Assembly: GCA_030532385.1 (NCBI GenBank)
Contig: JAUNLG010000001.1
Coordinates: 174,078-238,077 of the forward strand
From: Anaerococcus sp.
Lineage (GTDB): Bacteria; Bacillota; Clostridia; Tissierellales; Peptoniphilaceae
DNA length: 64,000 nucleotides
Direction: 5' to 3'
Below, piece by piece: positions 35,208 through 43,868 of this stretch (its first letter is position 1; each line of letters begins with the position of its first letter). The notes below the pieces were generated by a model. It saw only the letters and a list, made by a program, of their open reading frames with translations, searched no databases and had not been told where the DNA came from. Both the position numbers and the translations under genes were made by a program.

Positions 35208-37403
35208 ATGAAGTTAAAAAGAGTTTTTTCGTCACTAATGGCCCTAGGCCTAGCATCAACCTTAGTTGCATGCGGTTCTGGCGGAGATAGCACTACCAAT
35301 GTTGATGAAAACGCAAATGAAGAACCTTCTACAAATGAAGAGGGTCAAACAGAAGATCAAAATGAGGGTGAAACCACAGAAGAAGGTTCAACCGAAGAAG
35401 TTGATAACTTCGAATCACAAGCTTCAGATGATGCCCTAGTAGTGGGTATAGAAGAGCTAAATGGAGACTTCTATGGTGGATGGACTAACAATGCAAGCGA
35501 TGTAAAGGTTAGAAAATTCATGGGAATAGAAGGAACTAACTCATATATGACAGTTGTCCTTGATGAAAATGGGGAGTGGGTAACCAATCCAACCGTTCTT
35601 AAGGAAGATCCTATAGTAGAAGATAATGAGGATGGATCAAAAACTTTCACTTATAAATTAAAGGAAGACTTAAAATGGTCAGATGGAGAACCTGTAACTG
35701 CAGATGACTACCTATTTGTATCCTTACTTGAAAGTCACCCTGACTATATACCATTGACAGGATCAACCAACACAGGTTCTGATTCTCTAAAGGGCTATGA
35801 TGCTTATTATAGTGGAGAAAGTGATACTTTTGAAGGTCTAGAAAAGATCGATGATTATACATTTAAGATGACAATTGATGCCTCTTTCCTACCTTACTAC
35901 CTAGAAAATTACCTAGGAGCTGCAATTCCATTCCCAATGCATGCTGTTACAGAAAACCTAACAGTTTCACCAGAAGGAAATAAACTAGTTGCAAAAGAAG
36001 GCTATGAAATAACTGAAGAAGATAAAAACGCCTATATAGAAGGCCTTGATACCCAAATCCAAGCTTTGACCGAAGACTTTGAGGAAAATAACCCTGAGCC
36101 AGGTGCAGAGGCAAGTGATGAAGAGAAGGCTTCTTATGAAGAATATAAGGCAGAGTTTGACGCTCAAATCAAAGACCTTGAAGACCGTAAAAATGGCGAA
36201 GTAGACCCGAGCCAACAACTTATAGAAGAAGCTATGTTAAGGCAAGTTAATGAGTATAGGATTGCTCCATCAGTAGTATCTGGTCCATACAAATTTGAAT
36301 CATTCTCAAATAATATGGTGAAACTTAGCCTAAATGAAAACTATGCAGGAAACTTTAAAGGTGAAAAGGCTAGCATACCAAATATTATCCTTCAAACTGT
36401 AAATACAAAAATAGCAGTAGACCTACTTGAAAATGGTGATATAGATATTTGGGATAATGAGGTAGAAGGTGGCCCAATCGATCAAATGAGGGAGGCTGCA
36501 GAAGCTGGAATAATTGGCGGCTACAATACCTATGAGAGAAATGGTTATGGTAATATGACCTTCCTAACAGATAGGGGAACAACCCAATATAAGGAAGTAA
36601 GACAAGCTATAGCCCAACTAATGGATAGGAATACCTTCGTTCAATCTTATGCAGGAGGTTATGGAGTAGTAACCAATGGTATGTATGGTACAAGCCAATG
36701 GATGTATAAGGAAAGAGGAGCAGACCTTGAGGCTAAGTTAAATAACTACCAACTAAACCTTGAAGCTGCAAGTAGCCTACTTGACCAAACTCCATATAAG
36801 TTTGAAGCAGATGGATCAACACCTTGGGATAAGGCAAAGGCTGATGAAGAATTTGCAGCAGATCCAGAAGGCTTTGACTACTATAGGTATGATGAGAATG
36901 GAAATAAGCTTGTAGTTAACCAATACGGTTCAGATGAATCACCAATTACAACCTTAATTTCTAACCAAGTACCAAACAATGCTAAGCAAGTTGGTATGGA
37001 ATATAACGTAACAGCAGGATCCTTTGCAACCCTTCTAGACTACTATTATTTCCCAGATGAGAATCCAGAATATACAGTCTTTAACATGGGTACAGGCCTT
37101 GCTGAAGCCTTCGATCCATGGTACCAATACCACTCTGAAGGACCATTTAACTATACAAAGACAAATGATCCTATAGCAGATGAGACTACAGTGAAGATGC
37201 GTAATACAGATCCTGAAGATAGGGAAGGTTACCTAGATGCTTGGGAAGAATTCCAAGTATGGTATAACGACTACCTACCAGAAATCCCACTTTATTCTAA
37301 CCAATACCACTCAGGATATACCAATAGGGTTAAGGGCTATGACCTTGCTACACCAGTTTGGTCATCAGAATATCAAATCAATGCTATGACCTTAGGTGAA
37401 TAA
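35208..37403 (+). CDS. oppA: Oligopeptide ABC transporter substrate-binding lipoprotein, paralogue 3
   Basis: A 731-residue paralogue, the most diverged of the three. Lipobox STLVAC, a shorter acidic tether, SBP core with DDLF-type motifs (ADDYLFVSLLESHPDYIP) and the same helical insert (TQIQALTEDFEENNPEPG and following). Different residues around the ligand cavity (ALVVGIEELNGDF, AEAFDPWYQYH) would allow another peptide preference; that is inference. Start ATG 35208 after AAGGGGGAAACC. The permease operon begins 343 bases downstream from a separate promoter. Confidence 0.93.
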   Translation: MKLKRVFSSLMALGLASTLVACGSGGDSTTNVDENANEEPSTNEEGQTEDQNEGETTEEGSTEEVDNFESQASDDALVVGIEELNGDFYGGWTNNASDVKVRKFMGIEGTNSYMTVVLDENGEWVTNPTVLKEDPIVEDNEDGSKTFTYKLKEDLKWSDGEPVTADDYLFVSLLESHPDYIPLTGSTNTGSDSLKGYDAYYSGESDTFEGLEKIDDYTFKMTIDASFLPYYLENYLGAAIPFPMHAVTENLTVSPEGNKLVAKEGYEITEEDKNAYIEGLDTQIQALTEDFEENNPEPGAEASDEEKASYEEYKAEFDAQIKDLEDRKNGEVDPSQQLIEEAMLRQVNEYRIAPSVVSGPYKFESFSNNMVKLSLNENYAGNFKGEKASIPNIILQTVNTKIAVDLLENGDIDIWDNEVEGGPIDQMREAAEAGIIGGYNTYERNGYGNMTFLTDRGTTQYKEVRQAIAQLMDRNTFVQSYAGGYGVVTNGMYGTSQWMYKERGADLEAKLNNYQLNLEAASSLLDQTPYKFEADGSTPWDKAKADEEFAADPEGFDYYRYDENGNKLVVNQYGSDESPITTLISNQVPNNAKQVGMEYNVTAGSFATLLDYYYFPDENPEYTVFNMGTGLAEAFDPWYQYHSEGPFNYTKTNDPIADETTVKMRNTDPEDREGYLDAWEEFQVWYNDYLPEIPLYSNQYHSGYTNRVKGYDLATPVWSSEYQINAMTLGE

Positions 37404-37419
37404 GAAATCTTTAAAATTT

Positions 37420-37455
37420 GACCTAAAGGGCTCACGCTAAGTGGGCCTTTTGGTC
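37420..37455 (+). terminator. Hairpin after oppA3 (probable terminator)
   Basis: GACC..AAGGGCTCAC pairs with GTGGGCCTT..GGTC around GCTAA. The T-run behind it is poor (ACTTTCTT), so some read-through into oppB is possible. Confidence 0.55.
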
Positions 37456-37602
37456 ACTTTCTTATCTAGTAAAAGCTTATTCGCTTAGGATTAATAAGAA
37501 ATTGGTTTGAAATTCAATAAGGTATAAATGTATAAATATAAGGTTTGACTTTATAAAAATATCTAGGCCTCTTGCCTAAATTCGGTCGTTGATAAATTAT
37601 AT

Positions 37603-37634
37603 TTGACAAAAACACTTTTGTATATTAATATAAT
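37603..37634 (+). promoter_or_regulatory. oppB operon promoter
   Basis: TTGACA (37603-37608) followed at 18 bases by TAATAT (37627-37632) or at 20 by TATAAT (37629-37634). It drives oppBCDF and the small membrane gene. The rest of the 343-base gap is AT-rich, without another visible element. Confidence 0.65.
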
Positions 37635-37746
37635 ACTAATAAAAATTATTAACTTGGAATTTTATATCTATTTTTTAAAATTAATACATATTATATGATG
37701 GAAATTATAGACCTATAGATTCCCTTGTTAAAATAGGAAGGAATAT

Positions 37747-38709
37747 ATGTTTCGCTATACAGTAAAAAGAATTTTAAATTTAATACCAGTAGCTCTTATT
37801 ATATCCATAATGCTTTTTGCTTTCTCAAAAGCAATGCCTGGAGATCCTATCAAGGCAATGATGCCTACCACAGGTAGGATGACCAAGGCCCAACAAGAGG
37901 AACTTTACCAAACTCTTCAAGCAAGATATGGACTAGATAAGAGTCTACCAGAACAGTATGTAAGATGGCTTGGTAGAACCCTAAAGGGAGACTTGGGAGA
38001 ATCTACAAGAGTTAGAAGACCTGTAAGTGAGTACCTATCTGAGCCATTAAAAAACACCATATTCTTAAATATAGGTGCCACAATCCTATCCTTTGTTCTT
38101 TCGATATTGATAGGAATTAGATCAGCCACGCATAAGGGAGGAATTTTTGATAAGACCTTCCAGACTTTAACCTTGGTTGGTCTATCAATACCAGTATTTT
38201 TTATAGGCTTGATTTTAATCTTTATCTTTGCCTTTAGATTAGGATGGTTTCCTGCAAATGGTATGCCTAGGGAAAATACCTTTACTGAATGGGTAAGGTA
38301 CTTAGTTTTACCTACAGCAACCCTAACTATTGGTTCCCTTGCATCCTTATCAAGGTATGTAAGAAACTCCATGCTTGATGCACTAGATCAAGATTATATT
38401 AGAACTGCAAGAAGTAAGGGATTAAAGGAAAAGACTGTTATTTATTCTCACGCCTTTAGAAATGCCCTAATTCCAGTAGTAACAGCCCTAACCTGGGCAG
38501 TTCTTGGAATGTTTTCAGGTTCTGCTATAACTGAGAGGATCTTCTCATATAGAGGAATAGGAAATGAGCTTATAGCTGCGGTTATGGCCCAAGATTATAA
38601 TGTAATATTAGCTCTATCAATGTTTTATGCAATATTGACCTTGCTTGGAAATTTGATAATGGATCTAGCTTATGCTCTTGTAGATCCTAGAGTTAAGTTG
38701 GAGGCTTAG
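37747..38709 (+). CDS. oppB: Oligopeptide ABC transporter permease OppB
   Basis: A 320-residue permease of normal length with six membrane spans and the EAA-type loop RTARSKGLKEKTVIYSHAFRNALIP (core SKGLKEKTVIYSHAFRN) that meets the ATPase. LDKSLPEQYVRWLGRTLKGDLGES is the typical first loop. It pairs with OppC to form the channel. Two bases separate it from oppC. GGAAGG precedes the start. Confidence 0.95.
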   Translation: MFRYTVKRILNLIPVALIISIMLFAFSKAMPGDPIKAMMPTTGRMTKAQQEELYQTLQARYGLDKSLPEQYVRWLGRTLKGDLGESTRVRRPVSEYLSEPLKNTIFLNIGATILSFVLSILIGIRSATHKGGIFDKTFQTLTLVGLSIPVFFIGLILIFIFAFRLGWFPANGMPRENTFTEWVRYLVLPTATLTIGSLASLSRYVRNSMLDALDQDYIRTARSKGLKEKTVIYSHAFRNALIPVVTALTWAVLGMFSGSAITERIFSYRGIGNELIAAVMAQDYNVILALSMFYAILTLLGNLIMDLAYALVDPRVKLEA

Positions 38710-38710
38710 G

Positions 38711-40687
38711 ATGAATCAGACTTTTAAAAAATCTTTACAATCATATGGTAACTTTTTGAAATCATTTCTCTTAAGAGCCTTTACTTTTTCCAAGGGATAT
38801 GAATTTGAAGAAAACAACCTAAATACAAATAATGATCAACCTATCAATGAAGATGAATTGATCAATAAGAATAAGCAAAATGTAGATATGGGTCCATCAA
38901 AGGATGATGAAAATGATAAGCTAAAAGAAGAAGCTATCATGAGTCCAGGTAGGGTTGCCCTAAGAAATTACTTTAGGAATCCTCTAGGAATAATAGGACT
39001 AATACTTTTTGTAGCTATAGTTTTGGTAATATTTGTAGGCTCAAGAGTCCTACCTTTTGACCAATACTACTCCCAAGGTAACCTAACCAATGTAGCCCCA
39101 GGTGGAGCCTACATGAATTATCCAAAAGAGTTTGAAGATGAGGGAGTTAGTAAGATTTCTATAGGAAATACTTTCTCAGTAGGTCTAGGTAAGGAAAATA
39201 ACCTTTATGTCTGGGGATCAGACAATGAAGATAATGTCCTAAATATACCAAATGAAATCAAAAAAAATCTAAATGAAAAAGAAATCATAGATGTTGCAGC
39301 AGGAGATAGGCATATCATAGTTGCAACAAGTGATAATGAAATCTATGGTTGGGGAAATAACTCCTTTAACCAAGCAGACTCTCCAGCAATGGAGGAAGCT
39401 AAAATAAAAGAAGAAGGAATAGCAAAATTAGGCGGCGGTGTCCAATATTCAGTAGTATTGACCAAGGCTAATAACCTAGTAGTATGGGGATCAACCCTTG
39501 CTTCAAGGCTAAACCTCCTTCCTTCTGACATAAATGGAAATGTAGTAGACTTTGCTACAAATCCAATTAATATCTTAGCCATCCAAAAAGATGGATCCAT
39601 TAGGCTTCTTGGTGTAATGGGATCAGAGCTTGATACCCAAATGCCAGAAGAGCTTAAGGATGGATCTGTTAAAGTAAAAAAAGTAGCTTTAACTTCATCA
39701 TCAGGTGCAGCCCTAAGTGAAGATGGCAAACTTTACGTATGGGGACCATCTAGGGATAACCTAGCTGGGGAAAATATACCAGAATTTGAAGCTGACCTTG
39801 TTGATATAGCAGCAAGTGACACAGTTCTTACAGCCCTTGATGCCAATGGTAAAATCTACCAATGGGGTAAGGATAACTATGGAGAATTATCAACACCAGA
39901 GGGTGAATTTGAACAAATTTATTCATCATATTTTAACAACTATGCTGTTAGAAATGAAAGTGGAGAGATTGAAACTTGGGGCCTAAATGGCTTTAGGTTT
40001 GGTTCAGATGATCAAGGTCGTGATATATTCACAAGACTTATCCACGGTGGTAAAATGACTATGATAATCTCTCTAATCTCAACTGTAATCCAAATAGTCC
40101 TAGGTGTACTAATTGGTATGGTTTCAGGATTTGTGGGCGGAAAAGTAGACAATGTCTTAATGAGATTTTCAGAAATTGTTGCCTCCTTCCCATTCTATCC
40201 AATGCTAATATCCCTATCAGCCCTCCTACCTCCAGGCGCAAGCCAAGAAGAGAGAATTACCATGGTAATGATCCTTCTAGGATTACTAGGTTGGACAGGT
40301 CTTGCTCGTCTAGTCCGTGGACAAATATTAGCAGAAAGAGAAAGAGATTATATAACAGCTGCTAGGGCCTTGGGTGTAAAAAACTGGTCAATAATGATTA
40401 AGCACATCCTACCAAATATCCTATCAATAGTAATAGTAAATGCTACTATAGGCTATGCTGGAAACCTACTAACAGAATCTGGTTTATCCTTCCTAGGATT
40501 TGGTGTCCAAGAGCCAACACCTTCATGGGGTAATATGCTAACAGCAGCTCAATCATCAGATGTATTAAATACCTACTGGTGGAGATGGGTATTCCCAGCA
40601 CTTGCAGTATTTTTAACATCATTTTCAGTAAACCTTATTGGTGATGCACTAAGAGATGCAATAGATCCAAGAGCAAATGAGAGATAG
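38711..40687 (+). CDS. oppC: Oligopeptide ABC transporter permease OppC with inserted seven-blade RCC1-like propeller
   Basis: A 658-residue protein, about double the usual OppC (about 300). Residues 1-78 are a polar cytosolic extension, 79-110 the OppC N-terminal region with membrane span 1. Then, in the first extracytoplasmic loop, residues about 147-424 form seven repeats of the RCC1 pattern (for example LYVWGSDNEDN, IYGWGNNSFNQ, LVVWGS, LYVWGP, IYQWGKDNYGE, IETWGLNG). The chain then returns to the normal OppC motif FGSDDQGRDIFTRLIHGGKM (429-448), five more spans and the EAA loop TAARALGVKNWSIMIKHILP. The propeller would face OppA and the cell surface. Frame and codon use are continuous, so this is not a misread fusion. 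Confidence 0.93.
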   Translation: MNQTFKKSLQSYGNFLKSFLLRAFTFSKGYEFEENNLNTNNDQPINEDELINKNKQNVDMGPSKDDENDKLKEEAIMSPGRVALRNYFRNPLGIIGLILFVAIVLVIFVGSRVLPFDQYYSQGNLTNVAPGGAYMNYPKEFEDEGVSKISIGNTFSVGLGKENNLYVWGSDNEDNVLNIPNEIKKNLNEKEIIDVAAGDRHIIVATSDNEIYGWGNNSFNQADSPAMEEAKIKEEGIAKLGGGVQYSVVLTKANNLVVWGSTLASRLNLLPSDINGNVVDFATNPINILAIQKDGSIRLLGVMGSELDTQMPEELKDGSVKVKKVALTSSSGAALSEDGKLYVWGPSRDNLAGENIPEFEADLVDIAASDTVLTALDANGKIYQWGKDNYGELSTPEGEFEQIYSSYFNNYAVRNESGEIETWGLNGFRFGSDDQGRDIFTRLIHGGKMTMIISLISTVIQIVLGVLIGMVSGFVGGKVDNVLMRFSEIVASFPFYPMLISLSALLPPGASQEERITMVMILLGLLGWTGLARLVRGQILAERERDYITAARALGVKNWSIMIKHILPNILSIVIVNATIGYAGNLLTESGLSFLGFGVQEPTPSWGNMLTAAQSSDVLNTYWWRWVFPALAVFLTSFSVNLIGDALRDAIDPRANER

Positions 40688-40696
40688 GTGAAAATA

Positions 40697-41698
40697 ATGA
40701 GTTTATTAGAAATAAAGAATCTGCACACCTACTTTGAAACAAGACGTGGTCTAATCAAGGCTGTAAATGATGTATCATTTACCATTGATGCAGGAAAGAC
40801 CCTAGGTCTTGTTGGAGAAAGTGGATCAGGAAAAAGCCAAACAGCTATGAGTGTCCTTCAACTGTTTGAAAAAAACCAAAAGATCTATGGTGGAGAGATA
40901 ATCTTTGATGGAGAAAAAATCTCTGAATATAATACAAGCCAAATGGATGAAATAAGAGGTAACAATATCTCTATGATCTTCCAAGAGCCAATGAGTTCCC
41001 TAAACCCAGTATTTACTGTAGAAAAACAAATATCAGAAGTACTCATGCTTCATAGGGGGATGAATAAAAAAGAAGCTGCCAAAAGATGCGAAGAGCTTCT
41101 TGCAGCAGTAAAGATTCCAAACCCTCATATAGTAGCCAAACAATATCCTTTTGAACTATCAGGTGGAATGAACCAAAGGGTAATGATAGCCATGGCCCTA
41201 GCCTGCGAACCAAAATTACTAATAGCAGATGAGCCAACCACAGCCCTTGATGTAACAATCCAAGCCCAAATCTTAAAACTTATGAATGAGCTGAAGGAAA
41301 AAGCTGGAACAAGTATCTTATTTATAACCCATGACCTTGGTGTAATAAATCAAATGGCAGATGAAGTAGCAGTTATGTATTGTGGACAAATCGTAGAGCA
41401 ATCTCCTGTAGAATATATCTTCAAACATGATATTACAGACTACAACCACCCATATACAGTAGCCCTCCTAAACTCAATCCCATCAATAACATCAGATAGG
41501 AATGAAAGGCTAGATATAATACCAGGATCAGTTCCTCACCCACTTAACCTACCAAAAGGATGTAAGTTTGCAGATAGGTGTAAGTATGCAACACAAAAAT
41601 GTATAGATCAAATGCCAGAACTTAGACCTATAAATGAAAACCAAATGATTAGGTGTCATTATCCAAATAGAAAGGAGAGGGAGCAAAGTGGAAAATAG
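40697..41698 (+). CDS. oppD: Oligopeptide ABC transporter ATPase OppD
   Basis: A 333-residue ABC ATPase of normal build: Walker A GESGSGKSQ, Q-loop FQEPMSSLNP, signature LSGGMNQR, Walker B LLIADEPTTALD, and the C-terminal oligopeptide extension with the Fe-S-like cysteine set CKFADRCKYATQKC. It energises import with OppF. I choose ATG 40697 (AGGTG upstream) over GTG 40688 directly behind the oppC stop. It overlaps oppF by 11 bases. Confidence 0.94.
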   Translation: MSLLEIKNLHTYFETRRGLIKAVNDVSFTIDAGKTLGLVGESGSGKSQTAMSVLQLFEKNQKIYGGEIIFDGEKISEYNTSQMDEIRGNNISMIFQEPMSSLNPVFTVEKQISEVLMLHRGMNKKEAAKRCEELLAAVKIPNPHIVAKQYPFELSGGMNQRVMIAMALACEPKLLIADEPTTALDVTIQAQILKLMNELKEKAGTSILFITHDLGVINQMADEVAVMYCGQIVEQSPVEYIFKHDITDYNHPYTVALLNSIPSITSDRNERLDIIPGSVPHPLNLPKGCKFADRCKYATQKCIDQMPELRPINENQMIRCHYPNRKEREQSGK

Positions 41699-43307
41699 AG
41701 AAAATAAAAAGGTCCTATTTAAAGTTAGAAACCTAAAAAAATACTTCCCTCTTAAGAAAAAATCTATATTTGATAAGGGAGCCAATGACTATGTCCACGC
41801 CAATGAATCTATAAGCCTAGATATCTACCAAGGTGAGACCCTAGGCCTTGTAGGAGAATCTGGATGTGGTAAGTCAACCTTTGGTAGGACCCTTCTTCAA
41901 ATTTATGATCAAACAGAAGGCACAACATTATATTATGGAAAAACTGTAGATGACATGGCTCCAGAATATATGCTTGAGATGATCAAAAGAATCCCATCAA
42001 AATTCCCTAACTATAATAAGGAATTAGAAGAATTAAATAAGATCTATGAGGACTTAGAAAAGGCAGAAGATGATCAAGCTCGTGCAGAATTAAACGAGAA
42101 GGCCATGTTCAAACGTAGAGAAATAGAAGAAGATTACCTAAATATGGTAAGAATAGCTGGAGGACTACTAGCAAGTGATGACCTAGGCAAGGTATCAACA
42201 ATGCTTAAAGATAAGTATGAAGTCCTAAAGCAAAGGGCAAAAATCTTAAGCTTAATAGAAGAGCTTGAAGATAAGACCCAAATGAGGTCAAGAAGCTGGG
42301 AAGAATACCATAATTTCTTGGACGCTGACCCTAAATATAAGGAATTAGAAGAGAAGAAAGCTTCTCTAAGCAAAAAAATTGAAGAAAAAGATAGGGCCAT
42401 AGAAGAATATAGAAAAACCCTAGAAAATAAAGAAAACTTCAAAGACCTAGAAGATCTAAAAGATGATGGAATAGACCTATCAGAATTAACAAACGAAGAG
42501 ATGAGAAGCCTTCGTAAAGATCTACAAATGATCTTCCAAGACCCTTATGGATCCTTGGATACAAAAATGACAGTAGGAAATATAATAGGAGAGGGAGTCT
42601 TAGGTCATAATCTATTTAAAAATAGGAATGAAAAAGGCTATAACGAATATATAAGAGAAACTATGGAAAAATGCGGCCTTGCCCCATACTTCCTCCATAG
42701 GTACCCTCACCAATTCTCAGGTGGACAAAGGCAAAGAATAGGAATAGCAAGAGCTCTTGCCCTAAAACCAAAGTTTATAGTATGTGATGAGGCAGTATCA
42801 GCCCTTGACGTATCAATCCAATCACAAATTATAAACCTACTCCAAGACCTAAAAGATCAAAACAACCTAACCTACCTTTTCATAACCCACGACTTATCAG
42901 TTGTAAAATATATATCAGATAGGATAGGAGTAATGTATTTAGGTGTTTTAGTAGAACTTTCTGAATCAGAAAGAATCTTTGAAAACCCACTCCACCCTTA
43001 CACAAGAGCCCTCCTACAAGCTATACCAAGGACAGATGTAGACCAAGGTCAAGAATTACAAACCATAGAAGGTGATATACCATCAGCAGTAAAACCACCA
43101 AAGGGATGTAGGTTCCACACTAGGTGTGAATATGCAATGGACATATGTTCACAATTTGAGCCAGAGCTAAAGGCTGTAGAAGATGGACACTTTGTAGCCT
43201 GCCACCTAATGGATGTATCTGAAGAAGAAAAGGCTAAGGCCTATGCAAAAAATAAATCCAAACAAGAAAAAATGGATGAAGAATTAGAGAAGATGAGTGC
43301 CCTATGA
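41688..43307 (+). CDS. oppF: Oligopeptide ABC transporter ATPase OppF with long helical insert
   Basis: A 539-residue protein; typical OppF has about 320. Walker A GESGCGKST (56-64), Q-loop FQDPYGSLD (283-291), signature FSGGQRQR (343-350), Walker B IVCDEAVSALD and the C-terminal cysteine cluster CRFHTRCEYAMDIC are intact. Between Walker A and the Q-loop, residues about 92-267 are an added, mainly helical, charged stretch with coiled-coil character (KELEELNKIYEDLEKAEDD; KKASLSKKIEEKDRAIEEY). Start is GTG with GGAGAGGG upstream, inside the oppD end. It should be active; the insert would project from the nucleotide domain into the cytoplasm. Confidence 0.93.
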   Translation: MENRENKKVLFKVRNLKKYFPLKKKSIFDKGANDYVHANESISLDIYQGETLGLVGESGCGKSTFGRTLLQIYDQTEGTTLYYGKTVDDMAPEYMLEMIKRIPSKFPNYNKELEELNKIYEDLEKAEDDQARAELNEKAMFKRREIEEDYLNMVRIAGGLLASDDLGKVSTMLKDKYEVLKQRAKILSLIEELEDKTQMRSRSWEEYHNFLDADPKYKELEEKKASLSKKIEEKDRAIEEYRKTLENKENFKDLEDLKDDGIDLSELTNEEMRSLRKDLQMIFQDPYGSLDTKMTVGNIIGEGVLGHNLFKNRNEKGYNEYIRETMEKCGLAPYFLHRYPHQFSGGQRQRIGIARALALKPKFIVCDEAVSALDVSIQSQIINLLQDLKDQNNLTYLFITHDLSVVKYISDRIGVMYLGVLVELSESERIFENPLHPYTRALLQAIPRTDVDQGQELQTIEGDIPSAVKPPKGCRFHTRCEYAMDICSQFEPELKAVEDGHFVACHLMDVSEEEKAKAYAKNKSKQEKMDEELEKMSAL

Positions 43308-43492
43308 AAGCACCTATAGATAGGTTTAAGGGCAAAGATAGAAAATACATTTATGAGAAAGAAAGTCTTATAGATAAGGACAGGCTTGAAAGTGGAGATA
43401 GACTCGCCATGTTTTTGGCAGCTATGAAGACCTTCCTGCCATGGGTCCTACTTTTACTATCCCCCCTCTTCCTCTTTGCAATTCTAATATAG
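43304..43492 (+). CDS. Small single-span membrane protein at the end of the opp operon
   Basis: A 62-residue protein whose ATG overlaps the oppF stop (ATGA), so it is translationally coupled. Residues 1-38 are charged (DRFKGKDRKYIYEKES); 40-62 form one hydrophobic span ending the protein (LPWVLLLLSPLFLF). I do not recognise a family. Its coupling suggests a stoichiometric accessory to the transporter. Alternatively it is a tail-anchored protein of unrelated role. Confidence 0.75.
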   Translation: MKAPIDRFKGKDRKYIYEKESLIDKDRLESGDRLAMFLAAMKTFLPWVLLLLSPLFLFAILI

Positions 43493-43576
43493 AAGCATAA
43501 AATTAGAGACTTTTAAAAAAGAAATGTAGAGGCATTTCTTAAAGACCCTATAATAAAAATTACTAGCTTTCTAGTA

Positions 43577-43645
43577 AAAAACCTGAGTATAAGTTAAACT
43601 AAGTAAAGACCTTAGGATAGAACTTATAACTCAGGTTTCTTTTTA
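43577..43645 (+). terminator. Terminator of the opp operon
   Basis: AAACCTGAGT and ATAAGTT arms pair with AACTTAT and ACTCAGGTTT, followed by CTTTTT. A weaker hairpin (AAGAAATG/CATTTCTT, 43519-43540) precedes it. Confidence 0.85.
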
Positions 43646-43662
43646 GGGGCTAATAAAAGGTC

Positions 43663-43691
43663 TTGACAGAAGTTTAATTTTCCTATATACT
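43663..43691 (+). promoter_or_regulatory. Promoter of the FMN riboswitch transcript
   Basis: TTGACA (43663-43668), 17 bases, TATACT (43686-43691), placing the start just before the riboswitch. Confidence 0.8.
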
Positions 43692-43712
43692 TAGGGTGTA
43701 ATAAATATTACA

Positions 43713-43817
43713 ATTCTTCAGGGCGGAGTGAAATTCTCCACCGGCGGTAAAGTCCGCGAGCGCAAGCTGAATCAGTGAAATTCTGGTACCGACAGTATAG
43801 TCTGGATGGAAGAGGAA
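43713..43817 (+). ncRNA. FMN riboswitch (RFN element)
   Basis: The conserved RFN segments are all present in order: CTTCAGGGCGGAGTG, CCACCGGCGGTAAAG, CCGCGAGCGC, AATCAGTGAAATTCTGGTACC, GACAGTATAGTCTGGATG and AGAGG. FMN binding normally shuts off riboflavin synthesis or uptake genes. No such gene follows: the expression platform terminator at 43844-43868 is followed by about 500 bases without a coding region. Confidence 0.95.
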
Positions 43818-43843
43818 ATTGTCTAATTAGATTTAGAAATTTT

Positions 43844-43868
43844 AAGTCCCTGATGAGGGGCTTTTTTT
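43844..43868 (+). terminator. Expression-platform terminator of the FMN riboswitch
   Basis: AGTCCCT pairs with AGGGGCT around GATG, followed by seven T. Confidence 0.85.

Noticed and set aside
30049-37403. The three oppA copies as an assembly duplication
   Set aside because: Tethers, intergenic sequences and much of the bodies differ clearly, so they are real paralogues.
39149-39982. OppC enlargement as an assembly or frameshift artefact
   Set aside because: One continuous frame with ordinary codon use links a normal OppC start, the repeats and a normal OppC end; the motif after the propeller is exactly placed.
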